A stretch of DNA of 64,000 bases, taken from the NCBI GenBank assembly GCA_035517615.1, contig DATIYM010000033.1, positions 39,607 through 103,606 of the forward strand, in the 5' to 3' direction. A program made the translations under genes and the position numbers. Shown in pieces: positions 7,725-16,910 of this stretch. Each line of letters starts with the position of its first letter. Within the stretch, counting starts at the first letter, position 1. The notes below the pieces were generated by a model. That model ran no database searches. It saw only the letters and a list, made by a program, of their open reading frames with translations, and was not told where the DNA came from. This stretch comes from AG25 sp035517615 (GTDB lineage: Bacteria; Gemmatimonadota; Gemmatimonadetes; Gemmatimonadales; GWC2-71-9).

Positions 7725-9643
7725 CAGGTGTAGCTCCGCTCGGTGGGACGGACCGCCTCGTAGCGCAGCGGCTCCTTATGGAGCGCGGCTGGACAGTCGG
7801 CCCCGGTGTACTCCCACGCGGCCACGTAGCTGAAGCGTTCGTCGTTGCGCTTCGCCTCGCCCGACTCCGTCTGAAACTCCTCGCGGAAATGACAGCCGCA
7901 GGATTCCTCGCGCTCGAGCGCGTCGCGGCACATCAACTCCGCGAATTCCAGGAAATCCGCGACGCGTCCGGCATGCTCCAGGTTCTGATTCAGGTCGGTC
8001 TCCGTACCGCCGACGTACACCGTGTCCCAGAACTCGCGCCTGAGTGCCGGCAGGCGCTCCATGGCCTGGCGCAGCTGCTCGCGACTGCGCGACATGCCGC
8101 ACGCGTCCCACATCAGGCGGCCCAGCTCACGGTGGAACGCGTCGACGCTCTTGTGACCGCGACCGGCGAGCAGGCGTTCGGTACGCTCCGCGGCCGCGTG
8201 CCTCGCGTCGCCAAACTCCGCGGCCTCGGGCGCCACGGCCTCGAGCTTCGTGCCTCCCAAATAGTTCCCGATGGCATTCGGCAGGATGAAGTATCCGTCG
8301 GCGAGCCCCTGCATGAGCGCGCTCGCCCCGAGCCGGTTCGCCCCGTGATCCGAAAAATTTGCCTCACCGGCGACGAACAGACCCGGGATGGTGCTCATGA
8401 GATTGTAGTCCACCCAGAGTCCACCCATCGTGTAGTGCGGGGCGGGGTAGATCCGCATCGGGACGTCATACGGATTTTCTCCCGTAATGCGCTGGTACAT
8501 CTCGAACAGGTTGCCATACCGTTCCGCGATCGTCTGACGGCCCAGACGGGCGATCGCGTCGCGAAAGTCGAGATACACGCCGTGACCGCCGGGGCCGACG
8601 CCGCAGCCTTCGTCGCAGACTTCCTTGGCGCGCCGCGATGCGAGATCGCGCGGGACAAGATTCCCGTAGCTGGGATAGCGCCGCTCGAGGTAGTAGTCAC
8701 GCTCGGCATCGGGGATCGAACCGGGAACGCGCTCGTCGCCCGGCCGGCGGGGAACCCAGATCCGCCCGTCGTTCCGCAGCGACTCGCTCATCAACGTGAG
8801 CTTCGATTGGTGGTCGCCGGATGGTGGAATGCAGGTGGGGTGGATTTGCGAAAAACACGGATTCGCGAACGCCGCCCCGCGCTTGTGCGCGCGCCAGATC
8901 GCCGTGACGTTGCAGCCCTTCGCGTTGGTCGACAGGTAGTAGACGTTGCTGTAACCGCCGGTCGCGAGCACGACGACGTCGGCCACGTGGCCCGTGACTT
9001 CACCCGTCACGAGATCGCGCACCACGATGCCGCGCGCCCGTCCGTCCACGACCACGAGCTCGAGCATCTCGTGGCGCGTGTACATCGCCACCTGGCCGAG
9101 GCCGATCTGGCGTTCGAGCGCCTGATACGCGCCGAGCAGTAGCTGTTGGCCGGTCTGCCCGCGCGCGTAGAACGTCCGCGCTACCTGCACCCCGCCGAAC
9201 GAGCGATTGGCGAGCAATCCCCCGTACTCCCGCGCGAACGGCACGCCCTGCGCTACACACTGGTCGATGATGTTGACGCTCAGCTCGGCCAGCCGGTACA
9301 CGTTCGCTTCGCGGGCGCGGAAATCACCGCCTTTCACCGTGTCGTAGAACAATCGGAAAACGGAATCACCATCGTTGGGATAATTTTTCGCGGCGTTGAT
9401 GCCTCCTTGCGCCGCGATCGAGTGGGCGCGTCGGGGCGAGTCCTGAAAGCAAAAACACGACACCTGATACCCGAGCTCGGCGAACGATGCCGCCGCCGAT
9501 GCGCCGGCCAGGCCCGAGCCGACCACGACGATGCGATACTTGCGGCGATTGGCAGGTGCCACGAGTCGCATGTCGGCCCGGTACCGCGTCCATTTCATCT
9601 CGAGCGGCCCCGCCGGGACCGCCGGATCGAGCGTGAACGTCAT
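7724..9643 (-). CDS. sdhA: succinate dehydrogenase flavoprotein subunit
   Basis: FAD-containing catalytic subunit oxidising succinate to fumarate. 639 residues with the dinucleotide motif GSGLAG at 42-47 and the FAD-attachment segment AHSIAAQGGINAAKN, where His74 is the expected covalent ligand. The substrate region includes IHPTCIP, and HYTMGGLWVDY and GANRLGASALMQGL are in the C-terminal half. The length and motif style match the non-classical (type B) enzyme rather than the proteobacterial one. It lies between sdhC (4-base overlap) and sdhB. Confidence 0.95.
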   Translation of the reverse strand: MTFTLDPAVPAGPLEMKWTRYRADMRLVAPANRRKYRIVVVGSGLAGASAAASFAELGYQVSCFCFQDSPRRAHSIAAQGGINAAKNYPNDGDSVFRLFYDTVKGGDFRAREANVYRLAELSVNIIDQCVAQGVPFAREYGGLLANRSFGGVQVARTFYARGQTGQQLLLGAYQALERQIGLGQVAMYTRHEMLELVVVDGRARGIVVRDLVTGEVTGHVADVVVLATGGYSNVYYLSTNAKGCNVTAIWRAHKRGAAFANPCFSQIHPTCIPPSGDHQSKLTLMSESLRNDGRIWVPRRPGDERVPGSIPDAERDYYLERRYPSYGNLVPRDLASRRAKEVCDEGCGVGPGGHGVYLDFRDAIARLGRQTIAERYGNLFEMYQRITGENPYDVPMRIYPAPHYTMGGLWVDYNLMSTIPGLFVAGEANFSDHGANRLGASALMQGLADGYFILPNAIGNYLGGTKLEAVAPEAAEFGDARHAAAERTERLLAGRGHKSVDAFHRELGRLMWDACGMSRSREQLRQAMERLPALRREFWDTVYVGGTETDLNQNLEHAGRVADFLEFAELMCRDALEREESCGCHFREEFQTESGEAKRNDERFSYVAAWEYTGADCPAALHKEPLRYEAVRPTERSYT

Positions 9644-10317
9644 CGGACCAACCCCAGCAGCACGGAAACCGGAATGATGATGTATCCGGCCGCGATCGCC
9701 ACCGCGATCACGGCCGCAAGCCCGCGGCGCCAGCTATCCGTGGGCGCGCGATTCAGCCCCAGGCTCTGCAACGCGCTCCACAGCCCATGGTAGAGGTGGA
9801 ATCCGAGAATCAGCATGGCCACGACATAGACCGTCGTGACAGGCCAGTTGGAAAAACTCGCGACGACGTTGTGATAGACGTTGCCCGGAATGAAGCTCGG
9901 GTTGGCCCGGCCGAACGTGAGATCGAGCAGGTGATAGAGCACGTACAGAAAGATCAACACGCCGCCCCAGCGCATGGTGCGCGCGGCGTAAGTGGTTTCG
10001 GCGTGCACGAGCCGGCGATAGGCGGTTGGCCGAGCGGCCCAGCTGGCCCGGGACACGACGACCGCGGCCCAGATGTGCGCGCCGAGCGACACCAGCAGCA
10101 CGATCCGGGCCGCCCACAAGAGCTGCCCCGTCGCGAAGAACGGGGTTCCTACCGTTCGCAAACCATTCGCGTACGCATTGAATCGTACGGGTCCTTCGAA
10201 CACCTTCAGATTACCGAACAAATGCGCGACCACGAACAGAAACAGAATCAGGCCCGTGACGGCCATGATGATCTTCTGGCCGATCAGCGAACGCCACAGA
10301 GTCTCGAGCCGGCGCAT
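9640..10317 (-). CDS. sdhC: succinate dehydrogenase cytochrome b subunit
   Basis: Single membrane anchor of the type-B succinate:quinone reductase, expected to bind two hemes. The 225-residue product has five hydrophobic helices, with candidate heme-ligand histidines in AHLFGNL, AHIWAAV, YHLLDLTFG and FHLYHGLW. ATG 10317 was chosen because it precedes RRLETLWRSLIGQK and has GGAG as Shine-Dalgarno; the open frame upstream lies antisense to NDH-2 and looks non-coding. No sdhD follows, consistent with type B. Confidence 0.92.
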   Translation of the reverse strand: MRRLETLWRSLIGQKIIMAVTGLILFLFVVAHLFGNLKVFEGPVRFNAYANGLRTVGTPFFATGQLLWAARIVLLVSLGAHIWAAVVVSRASWAARPTAYRRLVHAETTYAARTMRWGGVLIFLYVLYHLLDLTFGRANPSFIPGNVYHNVVASFSNWPVTTVYVVAMLILGFHLYHGLWSALQSLGLNRAPTDSWRRGLAAVIAVAIAAGYIIIPVSVLLGLVR

Positions 10318-10359
10318 GCTGGCTCCGCGCGGGAGATGGGGGAAATCGGTGAAACCGCG

Positions 10360-11634
10360 ATGATGATACCCGTCCAAACCGGCGCGAAGCAAGCGCCGGC
10401 GCTCCCCACCGTCGTCATCGTCGGCGCCGGGTTCGGGGGCCTCGCCGCGGCGCGCGCGCTCAAGCACATCCCCGTACGCGTCGTCTTGATCGATCGTCAT
10501 AACTATCACGTGTTCCAGCCACTCCTCTACCAGGTGGCCACCGCCGGCCTCGAACCCTCGTCCATTGCCCGTCCCGTCCGCACGATCCTGCGCGGCCAGC
10601 CGCGCTTCGAGTTCCGCATGACGGACCTCACGGGTCTCGACGCTCCCGGACGGCGCGTGCACACGACCAGCGGAGACATCCCGTTCGACTTTTGTATTCT
10701 GGCCGTCGGCGGCGAGACGAATTTCTTTGGTCTATCACACGTCGAACGCTACGGACTCGGACTCAAGGATCCCGACGAGGCGGTCCTCATCCGCAATCAC
10801 GTGCTGCGCGCGTTCGAACAGGCCGTGCTCGAACCCGATGCCGAGCGGCGGCGCGCCCTGCTCACGTTTGTGATCGTCGGTGGCGGCCCGACCGGCGTCG
10901 AAATGGCCGGCGCGCTCTCCGAACTGTCGCGTCTCGTGCTCGCCAAGGACTATCCACGCGTCCACGTCGAAGAGGTCAGCATCGTGCTCATCGAGGCGGC
11001 GGACCATCTGCTCGGCATGATGCCGCCCCGCCTGCAAGCCGCCGCCCTCGCCACGCTCGAGCGGAAGCAGGTCGACGTGCGCTTGTCCACGATCGTCGAC
11101 GATTACGAGCCGGGTACCGTTCGCCTGCGCGGCGGGCAGGTCATTTCCGCCCACACGCTGATCTGGGCGGCCGGGGTCAGGGCCGCCGTCGTTGCCACGA
11201 AGCTCGGACTACCGACCGGGCGCCAGCAACGCATTGCCGTCGAACCCACGCTGCAGGTGGAAGGGCATCCCGGTGTCTACGTGATCGGCGATGCCGCGTA
11301 TCTCGAGGTCGACGGTCAACCATTGCCGATGCTCGCGCCCGTCGCGATCCAGATGGCCCGGGCCGCGGCCCTCAACATCGCGCGCCAGCTCCGGGGCCGA
11401 CCGCCCGAGCCATTTCGCTACCGCGACCCGGGAACGCTCGCCACCATCGGCCGCAACGCGGCGGTTGCTTACATCCACGGGATCGCCTTCAAGGGATTCG
11501 TGGCGTGGCTCGTCTGGTTGTTCGTGCACATCATCCAGCTCATCGGGTTTCGCAACAAGCTGGTCGTCCTGCTCGATTGGGCGTGGGACTACTTCCTGTA
11601 CGAGCGGGCCGTGCGGCTCATCTCCGCCGAGTGA
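10360..11634 (+). CDS. ndh: type II NADH:quinone oxidoreductase (NDH-2)
   Basis: Single-subunit, non-proton-pumping FAD enzyme passing electrons from NADH to quinone. 424 residues: the first Rossmann motif VIVGAGFGGLAAARAL at about 19-34 binds FAD and the second, FVIVGGGPTGVEMAGAL near 170, binds NADH. YVIGDAAY is the C-terminal FAD contact. The last 50 residues are hydrophobic (GFVAWLVWLFVHIIQLIGF) and would anchor it to the membrane. The start is ATG 10360 or in-frame ATG 10336, leaving only 18-42 bases to the divergent sdhC. The stop forms TGATCA with the stop of the convergent small gene. A second NADH entry besides the nuo operon. Confidence 0.92.
   Translation: MMIPVQTGAKQAPALPTVVIVGAGFGGLAAARALKHIPVRVVLIDRHNYHVFQPLLYQVATAGLEPSSIARPVRTILRGQPRFEFRMTDLTGLDAPGRRVHTTSGDIPFDFCILAVGGETNFFGLSHVERYGLGLKDPDEAVLIRNHVLRAFEQAVLEPDAERRRALLTFVIVGGGPTGVEMAGALSELSRLVLAKDYPRVHVEEVSIVLIEAADHLLGMMPPRLQAAALATLERKQVDVRLSTIVDDYEPGTVRLRGGQVISAHTLIWAAGVRAAVVATKLGLPTGRQQRIAVEPTLQVEGHPGVYVIGDAAYLEVDGQPLPMLAPVAIQMARAAALNIARQLRGRPPEPFRYRDPGTLATIGRNAAVAYIHGIAFKGFVAWLVWLFVHIIQLIGFRNKLVVLLDWAWDYFLYERAVRLISAE
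10363..10392 (-). promoter_or_regulatory. candidate sdhCAB promoter inside the NDH-2 start
   Basis: On the minus strand TTGCTT (10392-10387), an 18-base spacer and TATCAT (10368-10363) lie about 45 bases before the sdhC ATG. The -35 match is weak. If real, the sdh promoter overlaps the first codons of the divergent NDH-2 gene. Confidence 0.3.
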
Positions 11635-11928
11635 TCAGGGCGTGCCGCTCTTGGTCTGCGGGCGGGGAGCACCCGCATGCGGGGGCGTGGTCCGAGGGCG
11701 GGCGCGCCGCGTGACGCCATTCCAACCGCAGTCGAGACACCAGCGACGCTGCAGCACCGGCAGGAGTCGATCCAGGACAACATTTCGGATGGGCGTCATG
11801 ACCAACCCACAGCGCGGGCACGTCACGCCGCGCGGCACGAGCATATACGCCACGCCCAGGATGATCGCGAAGCGCATCAGGACCGTAAACAGGAGTACGA
11901 CAATGATGAGCAGTTCGGATTTCGTCAT
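11635..11928 (-). CDS. small membrane protein with zinc ribbon
   Basis: Unrecognised 97-residue protein. An N-terminal hydrophobic helix (about residues 6-31) is followed by two CXXC pairs, Cys37/Cys40 (TCPRCG) and Cys64/Cys67 (WCLDCGW), expected to bind one zinc on the cytoplasmic side. The tail is Arg/Pro-rich. ATG 11928 follows a GGGGAGAG Shine-Dalgarno and lies 4 bases after the stop of the histidine kinase gene, so the two are almost certainly co-transcribed. A longer in-frame start inside the kinase gene is less likely. Function unknown. Confidence 0.75.
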   Translation of the reverse strand: MTKSELLIIVVLLFTVLMRFAIILGVAYMLVPRGVTCPRCGLVMTPIRNVVLDRLLPVLQRRWCLDCGWNGVTRRARPRTTPPHAGAPRPQTKSGTP

Positions 11929-11932
11929 GGCT

Positions 11933-13963
11933 TCACTCTCCCCCGTTTCCTCCCCCATCCACCCCCGGCTGCGACCCTGAGCGCTCTCCCGCCACTTTCG
12001 AAAGAGACTCGGCCGCCGTCGCTTGCGCCACAAATTCCACGACCCGTGCTTCCAGCTGCCCCAGCTCTACCGGCTTGACGAGCACCCGCTCGCGCGGGAC
12101 CGGGGTGCTGCCGGGCTTCGCAAGCTGGGAGACGTCACCCGACAAGAACAGGATACGCTGCGCCAGCGCCGGCCGTTTCACCTCGAGTGCGGCAAACAGA
12201 TCCGAGCCGCTCATCCGCGGCATGCGCAAATCGGCGATGATCACATCGGCGTCGCTGCGCTCGAGCTGGGCCAGCGCTTCCGCACCATCACCCGCCTCCG
12301 TGACTTCGGCTCCGCGACGCTTCAAGAATCTCGCCATTGGCTTTCGGACCGGCTCTTCATCGTCCACAATGAGAATCCGAACGCCGTGAAGCCGCTCGGC
12401 CCGTGCACCGCTTTTGGCTGCTGGTGCAGGCGTCGCCGCCGGCGGAGATGCAGCGCGCGGCTCGCGCGCAGCGACCGACGCGCTTGCGGGAAGTCGCATC
12501 ACAAACCGTGCCCCGCCTTCCGATCCCGACGGCTGGGCAAGAGTTAAGTCTCCGCCCGCTTCGCGCGCGATCTGGCGCGAGATATACAGTCCGAGTCCGG
12601 TCCCGCGCCGGCCTTTGGTCGTCGCAAATGGACGGAACAGACGGCCCTGCACGTCCGGGGCAATGCCCGGCCCGTTATCGGAGACGGCGACGCACACTGC
12701 TCCGCTTTCGACCCAGCTATCCACCGTGAGGTGGCGGGGCGGTTTGATCAGCCGCAGCGAGTCGATGGCGTTCGACAGGAGATTGACCAGTACCTGCTCG
12801 AGCCGGATGGCGTCGCCCGCGACCGCGGGAAGCTCGGCATCGAGCTTTCCGCCCACCGTGATTTCATCGACCCCAAACCGGTACGAAACGAGATCGAGCG
12901 CGCCTCGGACCACGTCGTTGAGGTTGACGCTCGAGATCCGGTACTCGGTGGAATGCACGAACCGCAACAAGCCGCGCAACAGTTTCGTGGCGCGTTGCGC
13001 CTGACGCAGAACCTGCTGCATCTCCTCGCGCTGTTCCGCCGTCAGCCCGGGCTCGGAGAGCCGGTTTTCCGCATGCGCCGCGATCGCCATCAGCGGGTTA
13101 TTGACCTCGTGAGCGATTCCAGCCAGCAGCTCGCCCGCGGCCGCAAACCGGCCCTGCTCTTCCGCGCGGTTACGCAGCACCGCGGTCATCTGATTGAAAT
13201 GCGACGCGAGCCGCCCGGCTTCATCCATGCGGGTGACGGGGAGCTGCGTGTTCAAATCGCCCTCCGCCACGCGAGCGAGGCCCAGCTCCAGGGCATCGAG
13301 CGGCACGGAGAATCGGCGTCGCAGCGCGAACAGTCCGAGACACGTGAGCAGCACTCCCACGGCAAGCCAGAGGATCAGATCGCGCCGCGTCTCGCGCACC
13401 GCGCCGTCCATGGCGCCCTGCAACGTCTCCAGCACTTCCCGGCCACGGGACGCCACGACGAGCGATTGCTCCGCCGCGTCGCGGATCAAGGAGTCGGCAA
13501 CGGCAAGCCCCCGAGCCGCGCGGCTTCGGTCGCCGCGCTCGAGCAGAGCCGCGACGCCCCGTAGCGCCGCGGCGATCTGGAGAAACTGCGAGTCTCCCCG
13601 AGCGAGCGCGGCGCTGAACTGAGGATCGCCTTGGAACCCCGGGGTGGGCGGAGCGCCGACCTCGACGGTCAGCGCTTGCAGCGAATCGAGGAGGGCAGGG
13701 GCGATCCGGCGCGCGGACCGCGCGCGCTCGGCGATTTGGCGGGCCTCGTCGGCCGCGTTATCGCGCCGCGTCAAGTCGGCGATCGCCGAGACGATGCGTT
13801 GCGTGCCGCGCGCCAGCGTGGACGCGGCCTCCCCGCTCCGGAACAGGACATAAAACGGCACGGCTGCGGCATACAACGCGGCGAAGAAAAACAACAGCAG
13901 CAGAAGCGTTCGCAGCGTTAGCCAGCGCTGCAGCGAAGGAAACAGTCGGCGCGTAGCGGCCAT
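11933..13963 (-). CDS. membrane hybrid sensor histidine kinase with receiver domain
   Basis: 676 residues. Two membrane helices (about 13-39 and 190-212) flank an extracytoplasmic sensor region of about 150 residues. A HAMP linker follows at about 213-265, then the HisKA domain with the phospho-accepting His285 in AHEVNNPL and the ATPase domain with DNGPGIAPD and GTGLGLYISRQ. An Ala/Pro linker leads to a C-terminal receiver domain whose phospho-acceptor is Asp578 in IIADLRMPRMSG. No HPt domain or separate regulator lies nearby, so the output partner is unknown. ATG 13963 is the only plausible start near the first helix. It is divergent from the M28 peptidase (76-base gap) and followed by the zinc-ribbon protein. 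Confidence 0.92.
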   Translation of the reverse strand: MAATRRLFPSLQRWLTLRTLLLLLFFFAALYAAAVPFYVLFRSGEAASTLARGTQRIVSAIADLTRRDNAADEARQIAERARSARRIAPALLDSLQALTVEVGAPPTPGFQGDPQFSAALARGDSQFLQIAAALRGVAALLERGDRSRAARGLAVADSLIRDAAEQSLVVASRGREVLETLQGAMDGAVRETRRDLILWLAVGVLLTCLGLFALRRRFSVPLDALELGLARVAEGDLNTQLPVTRMDEAGRLASHFNQMTAVLRNRAEEQGRFAAAGELLAGIAHEVNNPLMAIAAHAENRLSEPGLTAEQREEMQQVLRQAQRATKLLRGLLRFVHSTEYRISSVNLNDVVRGALDLVSYRFGVDEITVGGKLDAELPAVAGDAIRLEQVLVNLLSNAIDSLRLIKPPRHLTVDSWVESGAVCVAVSDNGPGIAPDVQGRLFRPFATTKGRRGTGLGLYISRQIAREAGGDLTLAQPSGSEGGARFVMRLPASASVAAREPRAASPPAATPAPAAKSGARAERLHGVRILIVDDEEPVRKPMARFLKRRGAEVTEAGDGAEALAQLERSDADVIIADLRMPRMSGSDLFAALEVKRPALAQRILFLSGDVSQLAKPGSTPVPRERVLVKPVELGQLEARVVEFVAQATAAESLSKVAGERSGSQPGVDGGGNGGE

Positions 13964-14022
13964 GCGGATGGAAACAAGAATGTCGCGCTTCTCCTCCAGA
14001 GGCGCAAACCGGGGGAAGCGGA

Positions 14023-14028
14023 TAACTT
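14023..14028 (+). promoter_or_regulatory. -10-like box before the M28 peptidase
   Basis: TAACTT lies 11 bases before ATG 14040, with no Shine-Dalgarno between. It fits the short-leader pattern seen at other genes here, but no -35 match is evident. Confidence 0.25.
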
Positions 14029-14039
14029 CGGCACCGCCC

Positions 14040-16130
14040 ATGCGCCTCTTGCCACCGACGGTGTTGCTCGTGCTCGGCTCGTCCGTCTCCGTGATCGCAC
14101 CACTCGGGGCGCAACGGCAGGCGCAACCCGCCTCGGAACGCCAGCTGCTTGCCATTCCCGACACGGCCAGTGTTCGCGCGATGACCCGTGATCTGAGCGC
14201 TCGCCCCCACATGGCGGGCACGCCCGCCGACACCGAGGCGCGCAACTATACGCTCGCCAAACTGGCTTCCTACGGCCTCGTCACCTGGACGAAACAGTAC
14301 GTCGTGTATATGCCGCAGCCCGACACGATCGCGGCCTGGATTCTCTCGCCCGCAGGGCGGCCTCCTGTACAGCTCGATCTCGATGAGCCGCCGCTCGGAC
14401 CTGGTCCCGGAGCTGGCGCCACCATCCCCGCGCCCGTGCCTCCATTCAACGCGTACAGTGGCAACGGCGACGTCACGGGCGACGTCGTGTACGTCAATTA
14501 CGGCCTGATTCGGGATTACCAGACCCTCGACTCGCTCGGCGTGGGCGTGCGTGGCAGGATCGCGCTGGCACGCTACGGCGGATCGTTCCGCGGCATCAAG
14601 GAACGCGAGGCGGAACGCCGTGGCGCGCTCGGCCTGATCCTCTATTCAGACCCCCAGGACGATGGCTACGTGCGTGGTGACGTGTATCCAGACGGGCCGA
14701 TGCGGCCGCCGGAGGGGATCCAGCGCGGCAGCGTCCTCCTCTCGAACGGCGACCCGACAACGCCTTCCTGGCCGTCCACGCCCGGGGCGAAGCGTGTTCC
14801 GGAGGAGTCGCTGCCGGTGCCGCGCATCCCGGTGATCCCGATGGGATACGGAAACGCGCGACGCCTGCTGGCTCAGCTCGAGGGCGCCTCCGTCCCCGAG
14901 CCGTGGCAGGGTGGACTGCCGTTCCACTATCACACCGGCCCCGGTCCGACCAGAGTCCGGCTCAAGGTGACGAACGAGCGGGGAAGGCAGGCATTCCACC
15001 CGATCTGGGATACGTTCGGCATGCTGCGCGGCACGCGCTACCCCGATGAGTGGGTGGTCGTCGGCGCGCATCGCGATGCGTGGTCCCCGGGCGCCGCCGA
15101 CAACGTCAGCGGCGTGGTCACCGTTCTCGAGACGGCGCGCGCATTCGGCGAGCTGGCGCGCCGGGGATTCTCGCCCGCCCGCACGATCATCTTCGCGACG
15201 TGGGATGCGGAAGAATGGGGTCTGATCGGCTCGACCGAATGGGTCGAGGAGCTCGAGGACACGCTCACGGCGCGGGTGGTCGCCTACGTGAATGAAGACG
15301 ATATCACGACGGGACCGCATTTCACGGCGGCGGCAGCGCCGTCACTCAAGCCGTTCATTCGCGACCTGACGCGCGCGGTTCCCAATCCGGTGGGGCCGGG
15401 AAGCGTCTACGACGCGTGGCAAATGGTGGTCGCGGGCGACACGTCCGCGCTGCAATTCGACGATCTCGGTGGCGGGTCCGATTTCGCGGGCTTCAGCCAT
15501 CATCTGGGCATCGCGTCGCTGGCGGTGGGGTTCGAGGGGCTGGGCGGCACGTATCACTCGATGTACGACTCGTACGATTGGATGAACCGGTTCGGCGATC
15601 CGCGATTCGTCACGCATCGCGCTGCGGCTCAGCTCGTTTCGCTCGCGACGTTGCGGCTCGCGAACGCAACGATCCTTCCGTTCGACTATGCCGCGTTTGC
15701 GATGGAGCTGACCGCGCTCGAATCACGCATCGACACCGGCATCGCCCAGCGCCGCTGGGGAAACTCCACTGCGCCGCTCAAGGGGGCGCTCGCGAACCTC
15801 GGCGTGGCGGCGCGCGTATTCGCGTCCGTGCGGGACAGCGCGCTCGCTGCTGGAATCGATTCGTCCCGGGCGGTAGCTGCCAATCACTGGCTGATGCAGG
15901 TGGAGCGCAGGTTGACACGACCGGACGGCCTGGGGACGCGACCCTGGTACCGCAGCCTCGAGTTCGCTTCGGACATGGACAACGGCTATTCCACGATGGT
16001 GTTCCCCTCGGTGAATGAAGCGCTGCGGTATGGCGATCCGGCGACCGTGGACCGTGAGCTGCGCGACCTCGTGCAGCACATCGACGCGGCCCGAGATGCG
16101 CTGGAACGCGCCACGCGGGCGTTGCGGTGA
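14040..16130 (+). CDS. secreted M28B-family peptidase (glutamate carboxypeptidase II-like)
   Basis: Zinc exopeptidase of 696 residues, predicted to be exported. A signal peptide (about 1-25) is followed by a protease-associated domain, the M28 catalytic domain and a C-terminal transferrin-receptor-like dimerisation domain. The co-catalytic zinc ligands are visible: His344 in GAHRDAW, bridging Asp354 in AADN, Glu391/Glu392 in DAEEWG, the Asp of NEDD, and His506 in GTYHSMYDSYDW. Domain order matches PSMA/GCPII. ATG 14040 was chosen because it begins the signal peptide; the frame upstream lies opposite the kinase start. The natural substrate cannot be read from the sequence. Confidence 0.9.
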   Translation: MRLLPPTVLLVLGSSVSVIAPLGAQRQAQPASERQLLAIPDTASVRAMTRDLSARPHMAGTPADTEARNYTLAKLASYGLVTWTKQYVVYMPQPDTIAAWILSPAGRPPVQLDLDEPPLGPGPGAGATIPAPVPPFNAYSGNGDVTGDVVYVNYGLIRDYQTLDSLGVGVRGRIALARYGGSFRGIKEREAERRGALGLILYSDPQDDGYVRGDVYPDGPMRPPEGIQRGSVLLSNGDPTTPSWPSTPGAKRVPEESLPVPRIPVIPMGYGNARRLLAQLEGASVPEPWQGGLPFHYHTGPGPTRVRLKVTNERGRQAFHPIWDTFGMLRGTRYPDEWVVVGAHRDAWSPGAADNVSGVVTVLETARAFGELARRGFSPARTIIFATWDAEEWGLIGSTEWVEELEDTLTARVVAYVNEDDITTGPHFTAAAAPSLKPFIRDLTRAVPNPVGPGSVYDAWQMVVAGDTSALQFDDLGGGSDFAGFSHHLGIASLAVGFEGLGGTYHSMYDSYDWMNRFGDPRFVTHRAAAQLVSLATLRLANATILPFDYAAFAMELTALESRIDTGIAQRRWGNSTAPLKGALANLGVAARVFASVRDSALAAGIDSSRAVAANHWLMQVERRLTRPDGLGTRPWYRSLEFASDMDNGYSTMVFPSVNEALRYGDPATVDRELRDLVQHIDAARDALERATRALR

Positions 16131-16136
16131 CCGGGA

Positions 16137-16142
16137 TATATT
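16137..16142 (+). promoter_or_regulatory. -10-like box before the pentose-phosphate operon
   Basis: TATATT in an AT-rich patch just after the M28 stop, about 40 bases before the pgl GTG. A convincing -35 is not visible, so the pgl operon may instead be read through from the peptidase gene. Confidence 0.3.
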
Positions 16143-16182
16143 TGAAAATCGAAATGTGGGGCGGGGAGGGGGAGGGAGACAC

Positions 16183-16896
16183 GTGGTCGGGAATGTGGTA
16201 GTCGCGGAGCGACGTGAGCTGACCCGGCGCGCCGCGGACTGGCTCGCTCAGGAAATCGGCAAGGCGATCGGCGCGCGCGGTGGATGCGCCATCGCGCTCT
16301 CCGGCGGCGAAACTCCACGTCCCGTGTATCGCGAGCTCTCGGCCGCGCCACGCATTGATCGGGTGCAATGGAATCGGGTGCACGTCTACTTCGTCGACGA
16401 ACGCGCGGTCCCGCCCGATGATCCCGCCAGCAACTATCGCACGGCGCGCGAGACTCTGCTCGAGCGGGTGGCGATCCCGGCCAGCCAAATTCATCGCATG
16501 GAAGCCGAGCGTCCGGACGTGAACGCCGCGGCCGCCGAGTACGAGCAACTCCTGCCTGCCGCCCTGGACATTCTCGTCCTGGGCATGGGCTCGGACGGGC
16601 ACACCGCGTCCTTGTTTCCTGAATCGCCCGCATTGGGCGAACGGGTGCGCAGAGTGGTACACGCTCAGAGCCCGACACCTCCCGTGAACCGGCTCACAAT
16701 CACGCCGCCGGTCATCGCGACGGCGCGGCTGATTGTCGTGCTGGTCACCGGAAGCGAGAAGGCGCCGCAGGTTGCCAAAGTGCTGCGGGGTCCCGTGAAT
16801 CCCGAACTCCTGCCCGCACAACTCGCGCGCCCCGGCACGTGGTTCGTCGATACCGACGCCGCCGCGCTGCTCGGCCCACCATTCTCGGACCAGTAG
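16183..16896 (+). CDS. pgl: 6-phosphogluconolactonase
   Basis: Hydrolyses 6-phosphogluconolactone to 6-phosphogluconate in the oxidative pentose-phosphate pathway. 237 residues of the DevB/SOL family with the signatures LSGGETPRPVY, VYFVDERAVPPDDPASNY and GMGSDGHTASLFP. The start is GTG 16183, 6 bases after GGAGGG; a second GTG at 16195 is possible. It heads a plus-strand run pgl-pgi-HAD-gnd-zwf that carries the oxidative pathway plus the entry isomerase. Confidence 0.93.
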   Translation: MVGNVVVAERRELTRRAADWLAQEIGKAIGARGGCAIALSGGETPRPVYRELSAAPRIDRVQWNRVHVYFVDERAVPPDDPASNYRTARETLLERVAIPASQIHRMEAERPDVNAAAAEYEQLLPAALDILVLGMGSDGHTASLFPESPALGERVRRVVHAQSPTPPVNRLTITPPVIATARLIVVLVTGSEKAPQVAKVLRGPVNPELLPAQLARPGTWFVDTDAAALLGPPFSDQ

Positions 16897-16910
16897 TCAC
16901 GACGACACGC

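Noticed and set aside
7778..9142. 454-codon plus-strand open frame opposite sdhA
   Set aside because: Antisense to a complete SdhA; no recognisable domain.
9787..10359. In-frame upstream extension of the NDH-2 gene
   Set aside because: It runs antisense through sdhC, is charged and unconserved, and the Rossmann motif sits correctly with a start at 10336 or 10360.
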